Origin: Syntrophomonadaceae bacterium
Lineage (GTDB): Bacteria > Bacillota > Syntrophomonadia > Syntrophomonadales > Syntrophomonadaceae
Length of the DNA: 45,544 bases
Direction: 5' to 3'
Assembly (NCBI GenBank): GCA_028692415.1
Contig: JAQUXM010000004.1
Location: 6,863-52,406 of the forward strand
Every line of letters starts with the position of its first letter. Position 1 is the stretch's first letter. Shown piece by piece: positions 27,005-35,361 of the stretch. Below the pieces are notes generated by a model. It worked only from the letters and a program-made list of their open reading frames with translations. It had not been told where the DNA came from and did not search any database. Both the position numbers and the translations under genes were made by a program.

Positions 27005-27478
27005 GTGAAGGAGATCAACATATATACAGATGGGGCCTGTTCAGGCAATCCCGGTCCCGGTGGCTGGGGAGCAGTGCTGCTCTATGGCGAAAAACAGAAA
27101 GAGATATCCGGTGGCGAAGAGGCTACGACCAACCAGCGTATGGAGTTGACTGCGGTGATCGAAGCACTCCAGGCTTTAAAGGTTAGTGCCTGGAAGGTGA
27201 CCGTATATTCCGACAGTGCTTATGTGGTAAACGCATTCAAGCAGAACTGGATAGCCAAATGGCGGGTAAACGGCTGGAAAAACAGCAAAAAGGAAGATGT
27301 AGCCAATCAGGATCTGTGGAAAAGACTGATTGAACTCATGTCGAAAAACCAGGTTAGTATTGAAAAGGTCAAGGGACATGCCGGAGATCACTGGAATGAG
27401 CGCTGTGATGAACTGGCCCGGCAGGCCATTAAAACCATGCTCGGTAAACAAGCAGCGGATGGTAACCACAATGGATAA
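27005..27478 (+). CDS. rnhA: ribonuclease HI
   Basis: MKEINIYTDGACSGNPGPGGWGAVLLYGEKQKEISGGEEATTNQRMELTAVIEAL...VKGHAGDHWNERCDELARQA. Confidence 0.96.
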   Translation: MKEINIYTDGACSGNPGPGGWGAVLLYGEKQKEISGGEEATTNQRMELTAVIEALQALKVSAWKVTVYSDSAYVVNAFKQNWIAKWRVNGWKNSKKEDVANQDLWKRLIELMSKNQVSIEKVKGHAGDHWNERCDELARQAIKTMLGKQAADGNHNG

Positions 27479-28130
27479 GGTGAAGTTGTATTTCGAAACC
27501 GAGCACGGCAAGACAGGGGCCGGAATTGAAATCCTGTCTCCAGATGCCAGTGTTGCTGACCTTTTACAAGCTTGGCAGCCTTTGTGTGATGACTCGGGTT
27601 TATTGAAATTATATGCCAACCACAATTTCGCGGAATGCAAGGGATGCTCCGTAAACTGCTGTAATACGGCCTATGTAATACCTGATCTCATATCCTTTCG
27701 TAAAATGGCTGCATATTTAAACCTGGCTCCGGCTGATTTTCTGGATCGTTATTTTCAAAAGGAAAAACTGGAACTGGGATTATTGCGCATGCGCCCCAAT
27801 CCCTGCATATTTCTGCAAAACAATATCTGCAGTATTTACCGGTTGCGTTCTTTAATCTGTCGCTTTTATGTCTGCAGTAATATCCTGGGCGATACCGAGC
27901 AGCTTATATACAGTATTGCCTGGACGGGGATTACGGCTACCCAGTTGTTCGCCCAAGATCAAGGGTTGCTGAATGTTAATCCCCAAGCGGGCTGGAGCAG
28001 TTTTGATCTCATGTTTAAGAAGCTTATTGATGAGTACCGCGACCATCCCGGGGTGGATTTATTTATGAATGCCCAAGAATATAGCGAGATCCCGTTAAAG
28101 GTTTTTAATGAAAGGGGACACACCTCCTAA
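27471..28130 (+). CDS. YkgJ family cysteine cluster protein
   Basis: FAECKGCSVNCCNTAYVIPDLISF...LRMRPNPCIFLQNNICSIYRLRSLICRFYVC; start at 27471, overlapping rnhA by 8 bp. Confidence 0.85.
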   Translation: MDKVKLYFETEHGKTGAGIEILSPDASVADLLQAWQPLCDDSGLLKLYANHNFAECKGCSVNCCNTAYVIPDLISFRKMAAYLNLAPADFLDRYFQKEKLELGLLRMRPNPCIFLQNNICSIYRLRSLICRFYVCSNILGDTEQLIYSIAWTGITATQLFAQDQGLLNVNPQAGWSSFDLMFKKLIDEYRDHPGVDLFMNAQEYSEIPLKVFNERGHTS

Positions 28131-28144
28131 GCAAGAATGTCCCC
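28114..28144. repeat. GGGGACACACC...GAATGTCCCC repeat overlapping the end of the YkgJ-family gene
   Basis: GGGGACAcacctcctaagcaagaaTGTCCCC. Confidence 0.75.
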
Positions 28145-28281
28145 TAATAAAGCTTTTTTTATCATATTGCAGGATTTTGGCCGGTGAAATGGAATATATT
28201 AGCTTGATGTAATTTCGGCTTTGGGGGTGAGAAAGAATTTTCAATGGGCTTAATCAAATAATAAAAAGGGGAGGAAGACAA

Positions 28282-29493
28282 GTGATAAAGTTTGGAAAAA
28301 AATCAAGATTGGCAGTTGTACTTTGCTTAATGCTGACTTTAACCATGCTGGCAGGCTGTGCGGCGAACAAAGAGGCAGCGGAACCGGCGAAAGATGACAA
28401 GGCCGCCCAGAGTGAAAAGCAAGAAGTAATCAAGCTTGGTTTTCTGGGTGCCAAAACCGGTGATGTGGCCAACTATGGCATACCCGGTGAAAAAGGCATG
28501 AAAATGGCGATTGACGAATTGAATGCCAATGGCGGCATCATGGGTAAAACGGTTGAAGGAATTTATGAAGACAACAAAGGTGACACCGCAGAAATAGCCA
28601 ACATAACCACCAAATATATCACCCGTGACAAAGTAGTGGCTATGGTGGGTGACCCCTGCACCGGTTTGACTAAAGTAGCAGCCGAAATAGCTCAGAAGAA
28701 TAAAGTTGTCATCTTTTCAGCTGGAGCAACTGGAACCGGCGTTGTAGAGATAGGCGATTATGTATTTCGCAATACTTTGCTGGATCAGTTTGCAGTTCCT
28801 TCCGTAGTTGATTGGATGGTAAACACCAAGGGATGGAAAAACATAGCAATTATAACCTCGCTCAACAACGGCTATAGCACAGCTTTAACCCCGGTATTTA
28901 AAGAGGCCCTAAATGCTCAAAAAGCCAAGATCGTCATTGAAGAAAGCGTTAATGATGGCGAAAGCGATTTTTCAGCTCAGGTAACCAAACTCAAAAAAGC
29001 CAATGCTGATGTGCTGGTATTTACCGGTTATTACCGCGAGGCGGCACTGATCATGAACGAAGCCCAGAAGCAAGGCTTGACTATAAGCCTGATCGGCGGC
29101 GATGGACTTTATGGACAGGACTTGATCAAACTGGGCAAAACTGCAGTGGAAGGGAAAGTCATTTACTACTGTGGCTTCAGCAGTGATCAAGCTGCTCCTG
29201 AAACCGAAAAATTCATCAAGAAATATGAAGAGATCTACAAAGAAAAGCCCGACATGTTTTCCGCACAATACTATGATGCGGTTATGATTCTGGCCAAGGC
29301 CATGACTGATGCCAAGAGCACTGATCCCAGCGTTTTCAAAGCAGAATTGGCAAAATTAAAGGATTATCCCGGGGTATCCGGCAACACCACCTTCAGAGCT
29401 GATCGTGAGCCGGTCAAGAGCCCGATTTGCCTGATTACCGTAAAGGATGGCCAATTTGTAGTGCTGGAGAAAATACCTGTAAATGTGAAATAG
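28282..29493 (+). CDS. livK: branched-chain amino acid ABC transporter substrate-binding protein
   Basis: Lipobox TMLAGCAANK; IKLGFLGAKTGDVANYGIPGEKGMKMAIDELNANGGIMGKTVEGIYEDNKGD. Confidence 0.93.
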   Translation: MIKFGKKSRLAVVLCLMLTLTMLAGCAANKEAAEPAKDDKAAQSEKQEVIKLGFLGAKTGDVANYGIPGEKGMKMAIDELNANGGIMGKTVEGIYEDNKGDTAEIANITTKYITRDKVVAMVGDPCTGLTKVAAEIAQKNKVVIFSAGATGTGVVEIGDYVFRNTLLDQFAVPSVVDWMVNTKGWKNIAIITSLNNGYSTALTPVFKEALNAQKAKIVIEESVNDGESDFSAQVTKLKKANADVLVFTGYYREAALIMNEAQKQGLTISLIGGDGLYGQDLIKLGKTAVEGKVIYYCGFSSDQAAPETEKFIKKYEEIYKEKPDMFSAQYYDAVMILAKAMTDAKSTDPSVFKAELAKLKDYPGVSGNTTFRADREPVKSPICLITVKDGQFVVLEKIPVNVK

Positions 29494-29502
29494 ATTCATC
29501 GC

Positions 29503-29538
29503 TGAGGCGTGAGGCGTGAGGGGTAAGGGGTTAGGTGT
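29503..29538 (+). repeat. heptad array
   Basis: gaggcgt gaggcgt gaggggt aaggggt taggtgt, exact 7-bp periodicity. Confidence 0.8.
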
Positions 29539-29590
29539 GTTCTCTTACGGGAAGAACACCAACCCGCTCTCCTCAATAATTCTAAATACC

Positions 29591-29976
29591 AAATTTGATT
29601 CCCCTGCAAAAAGTAATAATCGTGCATTGCGAGCGATAGCATAATGTCATTTCTATGAAACTAGTGTGCTTGTCATTGCGAGGAGCGTAAGCGACGCGGC
29701 AATCTTCCCCGGTCATTGCCGCATATAATGAAAAATGCTCTAACGCTTTTCGTTTATCGTGGCGGGTTATTACCCGTGATAATTGCGAGCGATAGCGAAG
29801 CAATCTATAGTGTCTTTGCGTGTGAAGCAGAAAAAGATTGCCGCGCTGCGCTCGCAATGACAGGTTTGGAGCTTACTTGCCGTTATTGTTTTCATAACAA
29901 TGACAGAATTGCAAAGCAATCGTTTCTATCAATGCTATTCAGGGACACCATTGGTTTTTGCATTGGAATCAAATTT
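29591..29976. mobile_element. MITE-like non-coding element of CATTGCGAG repeats bounded by 22-bp TIRs
   Basis: AAATTTGATTCCCCTGCAAAAA (29591-29612) versus inverted TTTTTGCATTGGAATCAAATTT (29955-29976), 2 mismatches; 5' part and 3' interior recur near-identically at 45348-45544. Confidence 0.75.
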
Positions 29977-30023
29977 AAATTGATAGAGAATTATTACAGA
30001 AACTTGTTATTTATTTGATAATT

Positions 30024-30095
30024 AGTGAGGCGTCAGGCGTGAAGGGTAAGGAAGATGTATCAATCCTCACCCCTCACCCCTTACACCTTACACTT
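30024..30095. repeat. inverted pair of heptad arrays upstream of livH
   Basis: GTGAGGCGTCAGGCGTGAAGGGTAAGG (30024) and CCTCACCCCTCACCCCTTACACCTTACAC (30064). Confidence 0.75.
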
Positions 30096-30109
30096 TATAG
30101 GAGGAACTT

Positions 30110-30985
30110 ATGTTCTGGGAACAGTTGTTGAACGGTTTGACGCTGGGAAGCACCTATGCTTTGATAGCGCTGGGCTATACCATGGTTTATGGAATTGTAC
30201 AACTAATCAATTTTGCGCATGGTGAGATATATATGTTCGGTGCGTTTGCCGGGCTATTTCTGGTCAGCTTCTGCGGCGTCAACATCGTGCTGGCTTTGCT
30301 GGGGGCGATGGCCTTTTGCATGCTGCTGGGCATGTTGATCGAACGCATTGCCTATCGCCCGCTGCGGGGCAAATCATCCCGTCTTTCCGCTTTAATCAGT
30401 GCAATTGGGGTATCGATATTTCTTTCCACTCTGATGGTCTTGCTGGCTGAAACCAATACCCGCCGTTATCCTGATGTAGTACCAAATCATAGCTTTCATC
30501 TCGGATCACTTGATTTTTCTCTTATGCAGATAATAATACTGCTGTTTTCCGCAGTACTGATGGTGGGTTTGCAGCTAATGGTGCAGAAAACCCGCATAGG
30601 CAAGGCCATGCGGGCTTGCTCGCAGGATTTGGATGCGGCTTACCTGATGGGGATTAATGTCAACCGGGTCATTTCCTTCACCTTTGCGGTTGGCTCAGCC
30701 CTGGCGGCGGCTGGCGGAGTCATGGTAGCGATTTACTATAATGCAGTATGGCCTTATATGGGTACCATGGCTGGGCTGAAAGCGTTTTCGGCCGCGGTGT
30801 TGGGGGGTATAGGCTCGATACCGGGGGCAATGATCGGGGGTCTCAGCCTTGGCGTTTTGGAGATTATGGGAGTTGCCTATCTCTCTTCTTCCTATAAAGA
30901 TGCCATTGCTTTTGGCATTCTCATCCTGGTTTTACTGATTCGGCCCCAGGGTTTGCTGGGGCAAAAGATTTCCAAGAAGGTGTAG
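30110..30985 (+). CDS. livH: branched-chain amino acid ABC transporter permease LivH
   Basis: NGLTLGSTYALIALGYTMVYGIVQLINFAHGEIYMFGAF. Confidence 0.95.
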   Translation: MFWEQLLNGLTLGSTYALIALGYTMVYGIVQLINFAHGEIYMFGAFAGLFLVSFCGVNIVLALLGAMAFCMLLGMLIERIAYRPLRGKSSRLSALISAIGVSIFLSTLMVLLAETNTRRYPDVVPNHSFHLGSLDFSLMQIIILLFSAVLMVGLQLMVQKTRIGKAMRACSQDLDAAYLMGINVNRVISFTFAVGSALAAAGGVMVAIYYNAVWPYMGTMAGLKAFSAAVLGGIGSIPGAMIGGLSLGVLEIMGVAYLSSSYKDAIAFGILILVLLIRPQGLLGQKISKKV

Positions 30986-31882
30986 GTGAACATATTGGAT
31001 GCGATAATATCCCAGTATATCGATCCCTATTACCTGCGAATAATGATTCTGATCGGCATAAATATCATACTGGCTTTGGGTATCAACCTGATTACCGGGG
31101 TTACCGGCCAATTGACCATGGGACATGCCGGGTTTATGAGCATAGGCGCATATACTTCAGCGATTCTCTCCATGCAATTCGGCTTTTCGTATGTTCTTGC
31201 CCTACTGGCCGGAGCTGTGATGGCGGCATTATTTGGTATCATTATCGGGATTCCCACACTAAGGCTGGACGGCGATTACCTGGCCATGGTAACGATTGGT
31301 GCTGCAGAAATTATCCGGGTTTTCTTCCTGAACTTTGAACCGGGGGGCAAAGCCGTAGGATTGGCAGGAATTCCGCAGCATACTACATTTATGACGGTTT
31401 GGGTGGTGGCCTTGATTGTAATTCTATTCAATGCTCGTTTGCTTAATTCCCGCATCGGGAGGGCCTTTTATGCGATCAGGGAAAATGAGATTGCGGCTGC
31501 TGCTTCGGCTATCGACACTACGCGTATGAAGATACTGGCTTTTATGGTGGGCGCATTTTTGGGTGGCTTGGGAGGCGGGCTTTATGCCCATTATATGTAT
31601 TATATAAATCCCCAGGATTTTGGCTTTATGAAATCCATTGAATTGTTAAACATGGTGGTTCTGGGAGGTATGGGCAGTATACCCGGCACTATTCTGGGGG
31701 CTTGCATCCTAACGCTGGCTCCGGAACTGCTTAGAATCGTAGCCGAATACCGCTTGCTGTTTTATGGTGCCCTGCTGGTGATTTTGATGATATTCAGACC
31801 TAATGGTTTACTGGGTGATGTAAGGATCTATGATCTTAGAAAACGCTGGGGGAAAAAAGAGGTGGAATCATGCCAGTCCTGA
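30986..31882 (+). CDS. livM: branched-chain amino acid ABC transporter permease LivM
   Basis: GINLITGVTGQLTMGHAGFMSIGAYTSAIL...GIPTLRLDGDYLAMVTIGAAEIIR; GTG start at 30986. Confidence 0.95.
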   Translation: MNILDAIISQYIDPYYLRIMILIGINIILALGINLITGVTGQLTMGHAGFMSIGAYTSAILSMQFGFSYVLALLAGAVMAALFGIIIGIPTLRLDGDYLAMVTIGAAEIIRVFFLNFEPGGKAVGLAGIPQHTTFMTVWVVALIVILFNARLLNSRIGRAFYAIRENEIAAAASAIDTTRMKILAFMVGAFLGGLGGGLYAHYMYYINPQDFGFMKSIELLNMVVLGGMGSIPGTILGACILTLAPELLRIVAEYRLLFYGALLVILMIFRPNGLLGDVRIYDLRKRWGKKEVESCQS

Positions 31883-32634
31883 GTTTGGAAAACATAAGTC
31901 AGGAATTCGGAGGCTTGCGTGCTTTGGACGCGGTTAATATTGATGTTGCAGAGCTGGCTATATTTGGTATAATCGGCCCCAATGGAGCGGGAAAAACCAC
32001 CTTGTTTAATATTATTACGGGATTCTATGTTCCGACTGAAGGCAGTTTGATTTTTCAAGGGCGCAATGTAAACGGAGTAGCTACCCATAGTATTGCGCGG
32101 CTGGGTATCGCCCGTACTTTTCAAAATATACGGCTGTTCAACAAGCTGTCAGTTTTGGACAATGTCCGAATTGGTTGTCATGGCGTAAGCAAGTGTGGCT
32201 TTTTTAGCAGTTTGCTGGGCTTGCCGGCGATGCTCCGCGAGGAAAAGCAAATCAAGGAAGAGGCGGTTAGGCTTCTGGCTCTGGTAGGTCTTTATGAAAA
32301 AAGACAGGAATATGCGGAAAATCTAGCCTATGGCGAACAGCGGAAATTGGAAATTGCCCGGGCCCTGGCCTTAAAACCTTCGCTGCTGCTGCTTGATGAG
32401 CCTGCGGCCGGGATGAACACGGGCGAGAAGGCGGAATTAATGGATCTCATTCGGGAAATCCGGCAGGATATGAAGATTACCATTCTTTTAGTGGAACATG
32501 ATATGAATCTGGTTATGAATATCTGCGAAAGGATAGCCGTACTCGATTATGGCCGAAAAATTGCCGAAGGCTCACCATTCGAAATTAAAAGTGATGAAAG
32601 GGTCATTCAGTCTTATCTGGGAGCAGGCGCATGA
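31870..32634 (+). CDS. livG: branched-chain amino acid ABC transporter ATP-binding protein LivG
   Basis: LENISQEFGGLRALDAVNIDV...GPNGAGKTTLFNIITGFY...LLLLDEPAAGMNTGE...EHDMNLVMNICERIAVLDYGRKIAEG. Confidence 0.94.
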   Translation: MPVLSLENISQEFGGLRALDAVNIDVAELAIFGIIGPNGAGKTTLFNIITGFYVPTEGSLIFQGRNVNGVATHSIARLGIARTFQNIRLFNKLSVLDNVRIGCHGVSKCGFFSSLLGLPAMLREEKQIKEEAVRLLALVGLYEKRQEYAENLAYGEQRKLEIARALALKPSLLLLDEPAAGMNTGEKAELMDLIREIRQDMKITILLVEHDMNLVMNICERIAVLDYGRKIAEGSPFEIKSDERVIQSYLGAGA

Positions 32635-33518
32635 GACCCTTGAACATTTATATCTTGATATTTTTCTCAGTCTTCTGTATGGCTACTTCATCCATCATCA
32701 TCCGCTACTCCAGTTCGCCAGCTATGATCATAGCTCTCTACCGCGTCGTATTTACCGCCGTACTGGCAGCATCCCTGGGAGGGACCAGAATCTTCGCTAA
32801 CTTAAGGGCGATAAACCGGCGCGATTATTTTTATATATTGTTAGCCGGCATCTTTTTGGCACTGCACTTCGGATTCTGGATTACCTCATTAGACTACACC
32901 AGTATTCCCAGTTCGGTTTTATTCACCAACCTGCAGGTTGTCTTTGTACTCCTGTTTTCTATTTTCATTCTTAAGGAAAAAGTTAATGCATGGGTTAGCG
33001 GGGGGATTCTGCTGGCTATACTGGGCAGCGCCATGATTGGCGGGGGCGACCTGGCATCCGGACGTTTTTATGGGGACATGCTGGCACTCACCAGCGGGCT
33101 CTTTGTGGCCATTTATTTTATAGCCGGAAGACAAGTGCGAAGCCGGGTGGATGTCTGGTCCTACACCGGTGCGGTGTCGGCGGTGGCGGCTTTGGTCTTG
33201 GTGCCAGCCAGCATTTTATTCGATTTACCCCTTACTGGATTCGGAATTCGGGAATGGTTGTTGTTTTTCCTCCTGGCTTTGGGACCGGGTATTGCCGGTC
33301 ACGGTATTCTCAACTGGGCCTTGAAATATGTAAAGGCCCCCGTAGTTTCAGTTTCCATACTAGGAGAATCCGTAGGGGCCAGTATCCTGGCTTATATTTG
33401 TTTTGGCGAACTCTTGCTCTGGTATCAGATTATCGGTGGTATCTTTATTCTTTCCGGCATTTACATGGCAGTCACCAATGAAGCCAAAACCGAACTCGCT
33501 GCCCAGCCGGTCAGCTAA
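32631..33518 (+). CDS. EamA/DMT superfamily transporter
   Basis: ATSSIIIRYSSSPAMIIALYRVVFTAVL...two five-TM EamA repeats; ATGA overlap with livG. Confidence 0.9.
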   Translation: MRPLNIYILIFFSVFCMATSSIIIRYSSSPAMIIALYRVVFTAVLAASLGGTRIFANLRAINRRDYFYILLAGIFLALHFGFWITSLDYTSIPSSVLFTNLQVVFVLLFSIFILKEKVNAWVSGGILLAILGSAMIGGGDLASGRFYGDMLALTSGLFVAIYFIAGRQVRSRVDVWSYTGAVSAVAALVLVPASILFDLPLTGFGIREWLLFFLLALGPGIAGHGILNWALKYVKAPVVSVSILGESVGASILAYICFGELLLWYQIIGGIFILSGIYMAVTNEAKTELAAQPVS

Positions 33519-34534
33519 TCGTAGATTTTTGTCCAGTTGGTCTTGGGGAAGTAGTGCTCGACAATCTGGCGAGCCTTTTGACCTTCTTTGGCCATGGTGA
33601 ATGCACCCCACTGCTCCATGCCGCAGCCATGACCCCAGCCGTTGCCTTTAAAAACGATATTGTTGCCTTCAGCCTTGATGCTGCTGAATATAGTTGAATA
33701 AAGAAGATCAAATCCAACTTTTTCCCGGAGCATGGCCGCGGGAATAGAAGCCTGGCCGGCGGTGATGGTCAGTGCTCGTCCGGAGGGCCCTTTTTTGCTT
33801 ATACGAATATCATCCAACGATCCGGCCTTGCTTCCCATAATATTCTTGATTTGCCAGCGCGGTACTTTTACGGTCCAGTTTTTATACTTGGCCGGGGCAT
33901 TTTTGATGCCGTTGGTTGTTACCGGAACAAGATATGAAGCTTTTTTCTTTAGCTTTGGAAAACCCTCCTCAATGCTGGCGGTTTTGTCCTTGGATAAGGA
34001 GTGGAACAAGGCATAGACAAACTTGCCTTTATAGGTAAGCACCTGACCGCGCGTCTCTTCTACTGCTTTGCTGATATTGGGGGTGATGGCCTTTTCGTCA
34101 TAAGCCTGAAATTCAGTATGGTCATCGCTGGCGTCCGTATTGTGTTTTTGCCTGGTGCCATTTTCATATTCCATCAAGGCCAGGGTCATCGTCCGGGCTA
34201 CAATAGCTTGTGCTTTCAAGGCCTCCATAGGATACTTGGGCCCGATTTCAGCAGCCACTACACCCTTGAGGTATTCTTCCAGCTTTAAATTCTGAGTTTT
34301 ACCGGTATCTTTACGGTAAAGGCTGATAGTTGGCTCGGCTTTATATTTGACTACTTCTGGAGCCATATACTGTGGTTGAACTGCTTGGGGGACTGGCTTT
34401 TTTGCCTCTTTTTGGCAGCCGCCAATACAGGATAAGAGGGCTGTAATCAATAAAAATACCAGGATTTTAGTGCAATTTGTTCTTTTAAGCAAAAAACTCG
34501 CTCCTTTACTTTTTGCTGTAGTTTTCCCTGGCAT
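33515..34534 (-). CDS. SpoIID/LytB domain-containing protein
   Basis: LEEYLKGVVAAEIGPKYPMEALKAQAIVARTMTLAL...FKGNGWGHGCGMEQWGAFTMAKEGQKARQIVEHYFP; lipobox LLSCIGGCQ. Confidence 0.93.
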   Translation of the reverse strand: MPGKTTAKSKGASFLLKRTNCTKILVFLLITALLSCIGGCQKEAKKPVPQAVQPQYMAPEVVKYKAEPTISLYRKDTGKTQNLKLEEYLKGVVAAEIGPKYPMEALKAQAIVARTMTLALMEYENGTRQKHNTDASDDHTEFQAYDEKAITPNISKAVEETRGQVLTYKGKFVYALFHSLSKDKTASIEEGFPKLKKKASYLVPVTTNGIKNAPAKYKNWTVKVPRWQIKNIMGSKAGSLDDIRISKKGPSGRALTITAGQASIPAAMLREKVGFDLLYSTIFSSIKAEGNNIVFKGNGWGHGCGMEQWGAFTMAKEGQKARQIVEHYFPKTNWTKIYD

Positions 34535-34594
34535 TTTTTACTTATGTCTGGCAAACTCAGGGATTTTCTTCGCTTTATAAAGCACAATATTTAT

Positions 34595-34733
34595 AACAAG
34601 GTAAAAAGATGTCTCCCGCTTCTTTAAGCGGCCAGGTTCCTGTTAACGGAAACGGACGGTGGGTTTTAATCTCCCGCCTCCTTGCAGCGGTGCGGAAGAA
34701 ACTGCTCTGCAGTTTCTTCCGATGCTTAAATAG
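34595..34733 (+). repeat. two-hairpin dispersed element, copy D
   Basis: AACAAGGTAAAAAGATGTCTCCCGCTTCTTTAAGCGGCC...CCCGCCTCCTTGCAGCGGTGCGGAAGAAACTGCTCTGCAGTTTCTTCCGATGCTTAAATA. Confidence 0.85.
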
Positions 34734-34762
34734 AGATTAATAAGCTTTAAGGAGGGATCAGC

Positions 34763-35230
34763 ATGCATATTGTACTGGTCGAGCCCGAAATACCCCAGAA
34801 TACAGGTAATATTGCCCGCACTTGTGCTTTGACCAATACTACCCTGCACCTGGTGCGGCCATTGGGATTTTCCCTGGAAGATCGATATTTGAAAAGAGCC
34901 GGTTTGGATTACTGGGATAAAGTGGAGCTAAAGCTTTGGGACAGTTTCGAGGAACTGGCCGGGTACTATGCCGAAGCCCGTTTTTTTCTGGCTACTACCC
35001 GAAGCGAACAAAACTATCACCAGGTACAATATCCCCATGACAGTTTTTTGGTTTTTGGTAAAGAAACGAAAGGACTGCCAAAGGGAATTCTTGATGCATA
35101 TCCTGACGGCCAGATTCGTATTCCCATGCGGGATATAGGACGCTCGCTCAACTTGGCCAATTCGGCAGCTATTATCTTGTATGAAGCATTAAGGCAGAAT
35201 GAATTTAATGCTTTAAAACAAGAGACTTAA
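34763..35230 (+). CDS. trmL: tRNA (cytidine(34)-2'-O)-methyltransferase
   Basis: MHIVLVEPEIPQNTGNIARTCALTNTTLHLVRPLGFSLEDRYLKRAGLDYWDKV...IPMRDIGRSLNLANSAAIILYEALRQ. Confidence 0.95.
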   Translation: MHIVLVEPEIPQNTGNIARTCALTNTTLHLVRPLGFSLEDRYLKRAGLDYWDKVELKLWDSFEELAGYYAEARFFLATTRSEQNYHQVQYPHDSFLVFGKETKGLPKGILDAYPDGQIRIPMRDIGRSLNLANSAAIILYEALRQNEFNALKQET

Positions 35231-35361
35231 GCCCCTATAAAATAATTAATAGTAATGTTGCAGGAAAAAAGACCCGATTTGATTAATAATAAATATATTA
35301 TATATACCTTTACCTGCTGTTAAAAAATGTATATTATGATAAAAAATAATCAACTGGAAGC

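Noticed and set aside
27330-27470. Upstream extension of the YkgJ-family ORF
   Set aside because: Overlaps rnhA in another frame; ATG 27471 is the natural start.
28145-28281. Possible riboswitch/leader upstream of livK
   Set aside because: No recognised aptamer motif or terminator-antiterminator pair by eye; insufficient evidence.
29503-29538. Heptad arrays as CRISPR or replication iterons
   Set aside because: 7-bp degenerate units dispersed in many intergenic spots, no replication initiator gene nearby.
29582-30018. ORFs 29582..29857 (-) and 29716..30018 (+)
   Set aside because: Both lie within the TIR-bounded repeat element and translate hairpin repeats on both strands; no RBS or family match.
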